From NCBI GenBank assembly GCA_035507035.1, contig DATJOJ010000042.1, positions 96,511 through 160,510 of the forward strand: DNA of 64,000 nt. The letters are read 5' to 3'. The notes under the pieces are model-generated. The model saw only the letters and a program-made list of their open reading frames with translations. It was not told the DNA's origin and searched no databases. Both the position numbers and the translations under genes were made by a program. This DNA is from DATJOJ01 sp035507035 (GTDB lineage Bacteria; Acidobacteriota; Terriglobia; Terriglobales; Acidobacteriaceae). The number at the start of each line of letters is the position of its first letter. Position 1 is the stretch's first letter. Of this stretch, positions 44,178 through 51,366 are shown in pieces.

Positions 44178-45797
44178 ATGCTCTGTTCCTCTCACTTTTT
44201 CGCGCTTGTATTGGCGCCTCATGGCCTCGGCCAGTACATTCGCCAGCACTTTCTCGATAGGACCTTTCAGGGCCTCTATCACGCCAATGCCTTCGACATG
44301 GCATTGTTGATTCCCTACTTTATCGTTCTCATCCTTTTGGCCTCTTACGGCGCCCATCGCTACGTTCTGGTTTACCTCTATTACAAAAACAAGAAGAACC
44401 ACACCGGCGAACCCGAGAACAAGTTCACTGACCTGCCGCGCGTCACGGTGCAGCTTCCGATCTTCAATGAGCAATACGTGGTCGAGCGCCTTCTCGACGC
44501 GGTTTGCCGCCTGGACTATCCCGCCGCCAAACTCGACATCCAGGTGCTGGACGACTCGACCGATGAAACCGTCGGCGTTGCCAGCCGTCTGGTCGATCGT
44601 TACGCCGCCCAGGGATTCCCCATCTCCTATCACCACCGGTCCAATCGCGAAGGCTTTAAAGCTGGTGCTCTCGCTGCCGGTCTCAACACGGCGAAGGGCG
44701 AGTTCGTGGCGATCTTCGACGCCGACTTCGTCCCCCCTGAAGATTTCTTGATGCGCACCATCCATCACTTCACCGATTCCACGGTCGGCATGGTGCAAAC
44801 CCGCTGGGCGCATATCAACCGTAATTATTCGTTTCTGACCCAGGTCGAGGCCATTCTCCTCGATGGCCATTTCGTACTCGAACATTCCGGCCGGGCCCGC
44901 AGCGGTGTCTTCTTTAATTTCAACGGCACCGCCGGCGTATGGCGGCGACGCGCCATCGATGAAGCCGGCGGTTGGCAGCACGATACTTTGACCGAAGATA
45001 CCGACCTTTCCTACCGCGCTCAGCTCAAAGGATGGAAATTCGTTTACCTGCAGGACGTCGAATGTCCCGCCGAGTTGCCCGTCGAGATGACCGCTTTCAA
45101 GACTCAGCAGGCACGCTGGGCCAAAGGACTCATCCAAACCAGCAAGAAAATCCTGCCGCCCGTCTTGAAGAGCAAGCAACGCTTCCATGTGAAGCTGGAA
45201 GCCTGGTATCACCTGACTGCTAACCTCAGCTATCCGCTGATGATCGTTCTCTCGGTGCTGCTTTTGCCCGCGATGATTATCCGCTTTTATCAGGGCTGGT
45301 TTCAGATGCTTTACATCGACCTTCCGCTCTTCATCGCTTCCACATTTTCGATCTCCAGTTTTTATCTGGTTTCCCAGCGCGAACTTTTTCCCAAAAGCTG
45401 GCCGCGCGCCATCCTCTATCTACCGTTCTTAATGGCCCTGGGCATCGGATTAACGGTCACCAACACACGTGCGGTGATAGAAGCCTTGCTCGGCAAACAA
45501 AGCGCATTCGCTCGCACCCCCAAGTACCGCGTCGAGTCGCGGAAGGACAAAATTCGCCCCAACAAATATCGCCGCGGCCTCGGCTGGGTTCCCTGGCTGG
45601 AGTTGCTCATCGGCTGCTACTTTGCTGTCACGGTTTATTACGCAGTCGACAACGAAAATTACATTACCGTCCCTTTTTTAATTTTGTTCGTCGTCGGATA
45701 CTGGTATACCGGGCTGATGTCGTTGCTGCAGGGCCGACTTTCGGGGCTCTCGTTAAGCGCGGAACCGCGCAGCAAGCCGTTTCCAGTTGGCGTCTAA
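44178..45797 (+). CDS. Membrane glycosyltransferase family 2 (cellulose-synthase-like)
   Basis: A 539-residue processive-type GT2 enzyme. An N-terminal helix (about 40-58) is followed by the catalytic domain: VTVQLPIFNEQYVVERLLDAV, LDDSTDET, the metal-binding FDADFVPP, base region LTEDTDLSYRAQ and QQARWAKG (the Q-x-x-RW acceptor motif). About four C-terminal membrane helices follow (340-520). Related enzymes make polysaccharides such as beta-mannan or glucan, or glycolipids; the product cannot be told here. M41 (MALLIPYFIVLIL, at 44298) is an alternative start. No partner gene is adjacent. Confidence 0.84.
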   Translation: MLCSSHFFALVLAPHGLGQYIRQHFLDRTFQGLYHANAFDMALLIPYFIVLILLASYGAHRYVLVYLYYKNKKNHTGEPENKFTDLPRVTVQLPIFNEQYVVERLLDAVCRLDYPAAKLDIQVLDDSTDETVGVASRLVDRYAAQGFPISYHHRSNREGFKAGALAAGLNTAKGEFVAIFDADFVPPEDFLMRTIHHFTDSTVGMVQTRWAHINRNYSFLTQVEAILLDGHFVLEHSGRARSGVFFNFNGTAGVWRRRAIDEAGGWQHDTLTEDTDLSYRAQLKGWKFVYLQDVECPAELPVEMTAFKTQQARWAKGLIQTSKKILPPVLKSKQRFHVKLEAWYHLTANLSYPLMIVLSVLLLPAMIIRFYQGWFQMLYIDLPLFIASTFSISSFYLVSQRELFPKSWPRAILYLPFLMALGIGLTVTNTRAVIEALLGKQSAFARTPKYRVESRKDKIRPNKYRRGLGWVPWLELLIGCYFAVTVYYAVDNENYITVPFLILFVVGYWYTGLMSLLQGRLSGLSLSAEPRSKPFPVGV

Positions 45798-45848
45798 CGG
45801 CGCAATCCGCGCGTAGCAGGAACAGGGCTTTTGATATGCTAGGTCATC

Positions 45849-46004
45849 GTGCGAATGCTGTGGTGGTTCCTGATCCTGGCCTGCAGCGCCGGGGCCGTCC
45901 TGTGGGCAGGTATCGCCGCATATCTTCGTGTGCGGCGACACATGAAGGTTTCGGTGCCGGAAGTCAAAAAGGGTAACCCTGAGTCAGAAACTGAAAATCG
46001 CTGA
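45849..46004 (+). CDS. Small single-helix membrane protein, unknown function
   Basis: A 51-residue ORF from GTG 45849 (49 from ATG 45855). One hydrophobic helix (MLWWFLILACSAGAVLWAGI, then AAYLRVRR) is followed by a charged tail with VKKGNPESETEN. It lies between the glycosyltransferase and bioY, 35 bases before the chosen bioY start, and may be part of the same transcript. The ribosome site is weak. The gene is too short for most gene-calling cut-offs; no family is recognised. Confidence 0.45.
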   Translation: MRMLWWFLILACSAGAVLWAGIAAYLRVRRHMKVSVPEVKKGNPESETENR

Positions 46005-46038
46005 GCTGCAAATGGACCAGGTTAGGAGAACTGAGAAT

Positions 46039-46614
46039 ATGTCGAGATCGGCAGTCGGCCTTTCTACTAGTGACCGTGCTCTCGAGGCGTTGCGCCAAGT
46101 CGCAATTGTCATTGGCGCAAGCCTTTTCGTTGCATTGTGCGCCCGCATTACCGTGCCTCTGCCGTTCACTCCCGTTCCGCTGACGCTGCAAAATTTCGGC
46201 GTCCTGGTGGTCGGAATGCTGCTCGGCAGCCGCCGCGGCTTCGCCGCATTAGCCCTTTATTTGGCCGAAGGAATGGCCGGCATGCCAGTCTTCAATCCGA
46301 CCGGGATCGGCGGCCTTGCTCAGTTGGCCGGACCCACTGGTGGCTTCCTGCTCGCTTATCCGTTCGTTGCCGGTCTCGCTGGCCTCATCATGGAAATGGG
46401 CAAGAGAACTTTTGCTCGTGCCGCAACCGCAGCCACTGTTGCTGAAATGATCTTGTTCACAGCTGGAATCTCTTGGCTCTACATTCTTACCCATTCTTTT
46501 GCGCAAGCTCTGCGCTTCGGCCTTTACTGGTTCGTTTTCGCAGAAATCATCAAAGTCATGCTGGCCGCCGGCATCGTCAGCGGTTGGTCACGGCTTCGCA
46601 GGGTGCAGTTATGA
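46039..46614 (+). CDS. bioY: BioY biotin transporter (ECF S-component type)
   Basis: Six-helix membrane protein of 191 residues that captures biotin. The signatures ARITVPLPFTPVPLTLQNFGVLVVGMLLG, then ALYLAEGMAGMPVFNPTG and GPTGGFLLAYPFVAGLAG, are characteristic. AGGAG at 46024-46028 supports ATG 46039; an in-frame ATG at 46012 is less likely. Its stop overlaps the mqnD start (ATGA), so a biotin uptake gene and a menaquinone gene are translationally coupled. An ECF ATPase module is not in the window; BioY alone can work in some bacteria. Confidence 0.9.
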   Translation: MSRSAVGLSTSDRALEALRQVAIVIGASLFVALCARITVPLPFTPVPLTLQNFGVLVVGMLLGSRRGFAALALYLAEGMAGMPVFNPTGIGGLAQLAGPTGGFLLAYPFVAGLAGLIMEMGKRTFARAATAATVAEMILFTAGISWLYILTHSFAQALRFGLYWFVFAEIIKVMLAAGIVSGWSRLRRVQL

Positions 46615-47507
46615 GTCCTCTCAGTATCACTTCGAAAAATTCGCGCAGTTCTCCGGAAAAGTCCTCGACGGGCCCAATACGCGAAATCACTGTCGCCCAC
46701 AGCCCCGATTCCGATGACGCCTTCATGTTTTATGGGCTGGCGACCAACAAAGTTCGCGTCCCCGGTTTGCGCTTCACACACACCTTGTGTGACATCGAAA
46801 ACCTGAACCGCAAGGCGATGGAAGGCGTTTACGACGTCACCGCGATTTCTTTCCATGCTTATCCTTACATTCAGGAGCACTACGCGCTGATGCCTTGCGG
46901 TGGCAGTGTAGGCGAAGGCTACGGCCCGATGATCGTAGCCCCACGCGCTTACTCCGCCATCGAAATCAAGCGCAAGAAGATCGCGGTTCCCGGTACTCTG
47001 ACCACCGCTTACCTCGTGCTCAAGCTTTTTGCTCCAGGAATCGAAACCGAGGTTGTGCCTTTCGATCAGATCATTCCCCAGATCACGGAAGGCAAGCAGG
47101 AAGCCGGACTCATTATTCATGAAGGCCAACTGACCTTCGACAAATCCGGATTACACCGCATCGTAGACCTTGGAAAATGGTGGCAAAAAGTGACTGGCCT
47201 TCCGCTTCCGCTCGGCGGAAATGCCATTCGCCGCAGCCTCGGACCGTCTCTGATTTCTCAGATCACCACCGCGCTTCGCGAAAGCATCCAGTATGCCCTC
47301 GAGCATCGCGATGAAGCATTGACCTACGCCATGCAGTTCGCGCGCGATCTCGATCCCCAACTGGCCGATAAATTCGTCGGCATGTACGTCAACGATCGCA
47401 CTCTCGACTACGGTCCGGAAGGACGCGAAGCCGTCCGCCGTCTCCTCGACATGGGCCACAAAGCCGGCATCATTTCTCAGGCATCACGCGTCGAGTTCGC
47501 AGCCTGA
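46611..47507 (+). CDS. mqnD: 1,4-dihydroxy-6-naphthoate synthase MqnD
   Basis: Converts cyclic dehypoxanthine futalosine to 1,4-dihydroxy-6-naphthoate in the futalosine route to menaquinone. Signatures include VAHSPDSDDAFMFYGL, YDVTAISFHAYPYI, GYGPMIVA, AGLIIHEGQLTF and LPLPLGGNAIRRSL. The start ATG at 46611 overlaps the bioY stop; an upstream in-frame start lies inside bioY and is rejected. The first 30 residues are Ser-rich and variable. Length 298 is slightly above the usual 280. mqnA and mqnC lie about 3 kb upstream on the same strand. Confidence 0.9.
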   Translation: MSPLSITSKNSRSSPEKSSTGPIREITVAHSPDSDDAFMFYGLATNKVRVPGLRFTHTLCDIENLNRKAMEGVYDVTAISFHAYPYIQEHYALMPCGGSVGEGYGPMIVAPRAYSAIEIKRKKIAVPGTLTTAYLVLKLFAPGIETEVVPFDQIIPQITEGKQEAGLIIHEGQLTFDKSGLHRIVDLGKWWQKVTGLPLPLGGNAIRRSLGPSLISQITTALRESIQYALEHRDEALTYAMQFARDLDPQLADKFVGMYVNDRTLDYGPEGREAVRRLLDMGHKAGIISQASRVEFAA

Positions 47508-47514
47508 GCATGAA

Positions 47515-47528
47515 TATCCGTACGGATA
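47515..47528. promoter_or_regulatory. Perfect 14-base palindrome before the HAD gene
   Basis: TATCCGTACGGATA begins eight bases after the mqnD stop and lies about 42 bases before the next start. It may be an operator or a small hairpin. No regulator is adjacent. Confidence 0.3.
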
Positions 47529-47569
47529 ACTGACATCTGGCAACTGTGAACTGATTTTTCCTCGCCTTC

Positions 47570-48280
47570 ATGCCCGAAGAAATTCCTAAAGCCTCTCAAA
47601 CTCTGCTCATCGACGCCGACGATACCCTCTGGGAAAACAATATCTATTTCGAGCGCGCCATCGCCAACTTCATTTCGTTTCTCAATCATCACGAGTATGC
47701 ACCGGAGCAGGTACGCGAAGTGCTCAACGACGTCGAGCGGGAATGCATTGTCACCCACGGTTACGGACTGCACAGCTTCGCTCACGCGCTGGTGCAAACC
47801 TTCGAGCGTCTGGCGGTCGAGCCTCTTACGCCAGCCCTGCACGAAACCATCAACGGATTTGCCCACGCCATCGCCGAACATCCGGTCGAAATCCTGCCGC
47901 AGATACCGGAAACGCTGCAATATCTCTCGGCGCGCCACCATCTCATTCTTCTCACCAAAGGCCATATCGCCGAACAAACCGGGAAGATCGAACGCTCCGG
48001 GCTCAAGGATTATTTTGCCGCCTGCGAAATCGTGGCTGAGAAAGACGCTGAAACGTATCGTTCTGTCGTTTCCAAGTACGCTCTAACCCCCGATTCCACC
48101 TGGATGGTCGGCAACAGCCCGAAATCCGACATCAATCCGGCGCTTGCCGCGGGATTGAACGCTGTCTTTGTTCCCCACGGAAATACTTGGGTTCTGGAGC
48201 ATGAGGAGTTGGCCATAGCTCAACCGCCCAGCCGATTACTGATGCTCGAAGGTTTCTCGGACCTGGCGAGATACTTCTGA
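47570..48280 (+). CDS. HAD-superfamily hydrolase
   Basis: A 236-residue phosphatase-type protein. Motif I is LIDADDTLWEN (two aspartates), motif II LLTKG, the motif III lysine lies in IVAEKDAETY, and motif IV is VGNSPKSDINPALAAG. A helical cap domain (about 25-105) is of the C1 type. The substrate is unknown; related proteins act on sugar phosphates or nucleotides. It lies 63 bases after mqnD and could be in the same transcript, which might hint at a menaquinone-related phosphatase, although nothing in the protein shows this. Confidence 0.82.
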   Translation: MPEEIPKASQTLLIDADDTLWENNIYFERAIANFISFLNHHEYAPEQVREVLNDVERECIVTHGYGLHSFAHALVQTFERLAVEPLTPALHETINGFAHAIAEHPVEILPQIPETLQYLSARHHLILLTKGHIAEQTGKIERSGLKDYFAACEIVAEKDAETYRSVVSKYALTPDSTWMVGNSPKSDINPALAAGLNAVFVPHGNTWVLEHEELAIAQPPSRLLMLEGFSDLARYF

Positions 48281-48330
48281 ATCTGCTTCGCGATCTCAGC
48301 GAGCTCTCCGCTTCCCTCCGTTTTGAAGAT

Positions 48331-48512
48331 GTCGACCCTGGGTAGTGGGCTGTTTTGAAATCAAAGTATAATTCTCCTTGTTGGGGGCCGAACGGAGGCA
48401 GTTTGCAGACGTAAGGAGGGGCGTTCCGCTCTTGGGAACGTATCTCCATTCGACCCCCACATCACGCCGCTTTCGCCTGTGCTGTTTCCATCAAGCCCAC
48501 TAGTCGACCCTG
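48331..48512 (+). ncRNA. Candidate structured RNA upstream of murB (6S-like layout)
   Basis: Nested inverted repeats: outer TAGTGGGCT (48343-48351) pairs with AGCCCACTA (48494-48502). The inner stem TGGGGGCCGAA (48382-48392) pairs with TTCGACCCCCA (48449-48459) apart from one mismatch. Inside, GGAG (48415-48418) pairs with CTCC (48444-48447), and CGTTCC with GGAACG (48422-48440). Between the outer and inner stems lie unpaired stretches of about 30 and 34 bases. The direct repeat GTCGACCCTG flanks the whole (48331-48340, 48503-48512). TATAAT lies at 48367-48372, so an RNA beginning near 48379 containing only the inner hairpin is the alternative. No Rfam family was recognised by eye. Confidence 0.4.
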
Positions 48513-48560
48513 TGCTCCGCTGTGTTTCAATTCCCACTCATTTATATTGATAGGTCGCCC

Positions 48561-49607
48561 ATGCTTATCCAGGAGAATGTCCCGCTCGCGCCTCTGACCA
48601 CCATTAAAGCCGGAGGCCCAGCGCGTTATTTTGCTGAAGCGCGGACAATCGCGGAAATCTCCGAAGCTGTGGCATTCGCGAACGCTCAGAAGCTTCCTTT
48701 GTTCGTACTCGGAGGCGGTAGCAACCTCGTTATCTCCGACGCCGGCTGGGCCGGCCTGGTTTTGCGTATCGCTGTCACGGGAATTGACGAACGCGGCGAA
48801 GATGGAAAAGTCCTCTTCGAGGTCGGTGCCGGCGAGGAGTGGGACAAATTTGTCGCCCGGGCCGTTGCCCGTGACTGCGCCGGAGTTGAATGTCTCAGCG
48901 GCATCCCCGGCAGCGTCGGTGGAACTCCTGTCCAGAACGTTGGAGCTTACGGCCAAGAAGTCTCCGAAACCATCGACTCGGTACAGGTCTTCGATCTTCG
49001 CGACAACCAGATTCGAGAACTCTGCAACGAGGCTTGCGGATTCCGCTATCGCACCAGCATCTTCAACACCAGCGAACGCGGACGCTACATTGTGGTGCGC
49101 GTGACCTACGCCCTTACTCCCGGCGGCGAGTCTCATGTGCAATATGCGGATCTCAAGAAATATTTCGCCGGATGGAGCACGAAACCCACGCTCGCCGAAA
49201 CGCGCGACGCCGTCCGCCGCATCCGCGCCAGCAAAGGCATGCTCATCATGCCCGGCGACGAAGATTGCCGTAGCGCCGGATCGTTCTTCAAGAATCCCGT
49301 GCTGACCGCCGAACAGTACGGCGAGCTCTCGTCACGGGCACAAGCGAAAAAGCTACAGGTACCGAGCTACCCCGCGCTCGAAGCACAGCACAAAGTCTCG
49401 GCAGCGTGGCTGGTCGAGCACTCGGGATTTAGCAAAGGCTTCGGCGAAGGGCGAGTCGGCATCTCGCGCAAGCACGCGCTGGCCATCGTGAATCGCGGGA
49501 ACGCAAGCGCGGCAGAGATTGCGGCGTTCAAAGAACAAATCCAGCAGCGAGTGGATGATATTTGGGGAATCCGGCTGGAGCCAGAGCCTGTGATGGTGGG
49601 GTTCTGA
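48561..49607 (+). CDS. murB: UDP-N-acetylenolpyruvoylglucosamine reductase MurB
   Basis: FAD enzyme of peptidoglycan precursor synthesis, forming UDP-N-acetylmuramate. FAD-binding segments: APLTTIKAGGPARYF, LGGGSNLVISDAGWAG, SGIPGSVGGTPVQNVGAYGQEV. The catalytic serine is in SAGSFFKNP, with the substrate block EHSGFSKGFGEGRVGIS and late EPEPVMVGF. ATG 48561 gives 348 residues and the usual N-terminus; an in-frame ATG at 48522 adds 13 residues. The gene is single and lies after the candidate RNA. No other mur genes are near. Confidence 0.92.
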   Translation: MLIQENVPLAPLTTIKAGGPARYFAEARTIAEISEAVAFANAQKLPLFVLGGGSNLVISDAGWAGLVLRIAVTGIDERGEDGKVLFEVGAGEEWDKFVARAVARDCAGVECLSGIPGSVGGTPVQNVGAYGQEVSETIDSVQVFDLRDNQIRELCNEACGFRYRTSIFNTSERGRYIVVRVTYALTPGGESHVQYADLKKYFAGWSTKPTLAETRDAVRRIRASKGMLIMPGDEDCRSAGSFFKNPVLTAEQYGELSSRAQAKKLQVPSYPALEAQHKVSAAWLVEHSGFSKGFGEGRVGISRKHALAIVNRGNASAAEIAAFKEQIQQRVDDIWGIRLEPEPVMVGF

Positions 49608-49954
49608 GAACGAAGGTCTTAGGTTACCAGCTGCCGAGATTCCTTCTGTGCAAACCGAAAGACTATCACGCTGAGAGAGCGCTGTTCGTCTCCAACCTCA
49701 TGCTGATGGCGCTGTTGATGGGACCCGGAAGTAGCCATGCCAATTTCGTGTTGCCGGCACCCCAAGGTTACAAAACTGGGTTGTGCTCTTTTGGACCTGG
49801 ATTTTTCTCGTTGCGATCGCGTGCTGTTTCCCCTTCATGATAAGAATGGGAAGCTGGTGCCTGCAGTCAAAATCCGTGTTAATCCGTGCAAATCTGTGGC
49901 CCGGTTTTTACCCCGCTACTTGTGCTATAAACGCGATGCCGAGGGTGCATACAT
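49608..49954. other. Gene-free interval between murB and the small membrane protein
   Basis: About 350 bases with no convincing gene. It includes the dispersed repeat at 49869-49900 and a hydrophobic but unsupported frame (MLFWTWIFLVAIACC, from 49783) that runs past the start of the following gene in another frame. I see no hairpin terminator. Confidence 0.4.
49869..49900. repeat. Dispersed intergenic repeat, CCGTG/CTGTGG type, copy 2
   Basis: The pattern reads AATCCGTGTT, AATCCGTGCA, AATCTGTGGC in tandem (three 10-base units). Its reverse complement resembles 23992-24020. Confidence 0.45.
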
Positions 49955-50401
49955 ATGAGCTCAATTGCTGGTTCGCCCATTACCTCCCGCGACACCGCCG
50001 TTCCTGAAGTCTCTCTTTTCCGCCTGTATACACTGCGGGCCTGCTATCTCATTATGGCCGCTGGGATAGCAACGTACTATTGGCCGCTCGTCATCCACCA
50101 CAGCAACGAATTCGCCGCTGCGCATGGAATCCAATTCGCCTTGCTGGCAGGCCTCGGCGCCACAGCCGTCTTGGGGCTTCGATATCCCCTGCAAACGCTG
50201 CCGTTACTGCTCTTCGAGCTGATCTGGAAGACAATTTATCTGATCGCATTTGCGCTGCCGCTATGGTCCGCCCATCAAATCGATGCAGCGGTGGCAGAGG
50301 ACATAAAAGCGGTCGTGATGGTGGTCATTTTCCTTCCACTGATTCCGTGGCGATACGTGTTTACGAATTATGTCCTCAAGCGCGGTGATCGGTGGCGATA
50401 A
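49955..50401 (+). CDS. Small multi-pass membrane protein, unknown function
   Basis: A 148-residue protein with about four hydrophobic helices (YLIMAAGIATYYWPLVI, IQFALLAGLGATAVLGL, LLLFELIWKTIYLIAFALPLW and VVMVVIFLPLIPW). A short polar N-terminus with many Ser and Thr precedes them and a basic end (KRGDRWR) follows. No family is recognised. It is a single gene between two copies of the dispersed repeat, and the next gene is on the other strand. The start is ATG 49955; no good ribosome site is visible. Confidence 0.6.
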   Translation: MSSIAGSPITSRDTAVPEVSLFRLYTLRACYLIMAAGIATYYWPLVIHHSNEFAAAHGIQFALLAGLGATAVLGLRYPLQTLPLLLFELIWKTIYLIAFALPLWSAHQIDAAVAEDIKAVVMVVIFLPLIPWRYVFTNYVLKRGDRWR

Positions 50402-50473
50402 CTTGGCGACAGACTGCCGTGACGAGTTTACGCTGACGGGCGAGGGCGCCCACCCTCCACCGTTTCCAAATCA

Positions 50474-50498
50474 CAATCCGTGTTCATCCGCGGCGAAA
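50474..50498. repeat. Dispersed intergenic repeat, CCGTG type, copy 3
   Basis: CAATCCGTGTTCATCCGCGG, followed by CGAAA, resembles the element at 49869-49900. It lies after the membrane-protein gene and before the convergent glycosylase. Confidence 0.4.
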
Positions 50499-50592
50499 CC
50501 AGCGGCGCGGCCCGGCTCGTTACCCGCTTTATGTCGTCCCCTCGCCGCAAGAGGGAGGGCCACACGACCCGCTCCGGCTGCGCCGCCTTGCC

Positions 50593-51294
50593 TTACTTAT
50601 CGGCAATTCGCGCCGCTTCCTTAAATATGTTCAGAAACATGGGCCTTGTCAGTTTGCCGGTCTGCGTATTCTGGTTTGACGGATGGTACGACGCCAGCAG
50701 CGTTCGCCCATCTGGCATGGCATAACTCGCGCCGTGTTTAAAGATGTAGGGCCCCCGGCTGGCAAGCTGTCCACGCCGCTTCAGATAATTCAAATAGGCA
50801 TCAAAGCCGATCTTCCCCAACGCCACGACCACCCTCACATTCTTCAGTCCCTGCAACTCGCGCTCCAGATATGCCGCGCAATTCGCCAATTCGGAGGGTA
50901 GAGGCTTATTGTCCGGGGGCGCGCAGCGAATCGCGGCCGTTATGTACAGATCCTTCAGAACCAGGCCGTCATCGCGATCGGTGGCATTCGGCTGGTTGGC
51001 AAAGCCCGTCTCATGTAGCACCGGATACATGAACTTCCCCGATGCATCCCCCGTAAACGGTCGCCCGGTGCGATTGGACCCATGCGCGCCAGGAGCTAAG
51101 CCTAGAACAACAACTCGAGCATTCGGATCCCCGAAACCCGGCACCGGTTTTCCCCAATATTCGCAATCGCGGTACGCCCGCCGCTTCTCGGTCGCAATTT
51201 TCTGGCGATACTCTACAAGCCGCGGACAGAGTGTGCAGGAAATAACTTCAGAGTCGAGTAGCCTGAGCCAGGCAGGGGTTGTGGGCATTGGCAA
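50593..51294 (-). CDS. Family 5 (UDGb) uracil-DNA glycosylase
   Basis: Removes uracil, and often hypoxanthine, from DNA. The family 5 motif A is GLAPGAHGSNRTGRPFTGD, which lacks the usual catalytic Asp/Asn of other UDGs; motif B region is SYHPSNQNTQTG. Cysteines C20, C23, C124 and C139 (CTLCPR, AIRCAP, LANCA) fit the four ligands of the 4Fe-4S cluster. Length 233 is normal. It is the last gene on the minus strand after the two permease genes, separated from them by 72 bases that contain a repeat, so independent expression is likely. Confidence 0.88.
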   Translation of the reverse strand: MPMPTTPAWLRLLDSEVISCTLCPRLVEYRQKIATEKRRAYRDCEYWGKPVPGFGDPNARVVVLGLAPGAHGSNRTGRPFTGDASGKFMYPVLHETGFANQPNATDRDDGLVLKDLYITAAIRCAPPDNKPLPSELANCAAYLERELQGLKNVRVVVALGKIGFDAYLNYLKRRGQLASRGPYIFKHGASYAMPDGRTLLASYHPSNQNTQTGKLTRPMFLNIFKEAARIADK

Positions 51295-51299
51295 ATCTT

Positions 51300-51357
51300 A
51301 AACACAGAGGGCACAGAGAACAACGAGAACTCCGCGAACTCGGCGTCCTCTGCGGTG
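51300..51357. repeat. CACAGAGG-type interspersed repeat between UDG and permease genes
   Basis: Imperfect inverted arms: AACACAGAGGGCACAGAG at one end and CCTCTGCGGT at the other, around CAACGAGAACTCCGCG. Similar CACAGAG-rich elements are common in intergenic DNA of several phyla. No gene is encoded. Confidence 0.45.
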
Positions 51358-51366
51358 GTAGCTTCC

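Noticed and set aside
44133..45212. 359-residue minus-strand open frame opposite the glycosyltransferase
   Set aside because: The plus-strand frame has clear GT2 motifs; the opposite frame has none.
48379..48465. Inner murB-upstream hairpin considered as a small SRP RNA or tmRNA fragment
   Set aside because: It lacks the SRP GGAA tetraloop with AGCAGC side and the tmRNA resume frame and acceptor end.
49783..50007. Hydrophobic 74-residue frame after murB (MLFWTWIFLVAIACC...)
   Set aside because: It overlaps the start of the better-supported membrane-protein gene and runs through the dispersed repeat; no ribosome site.
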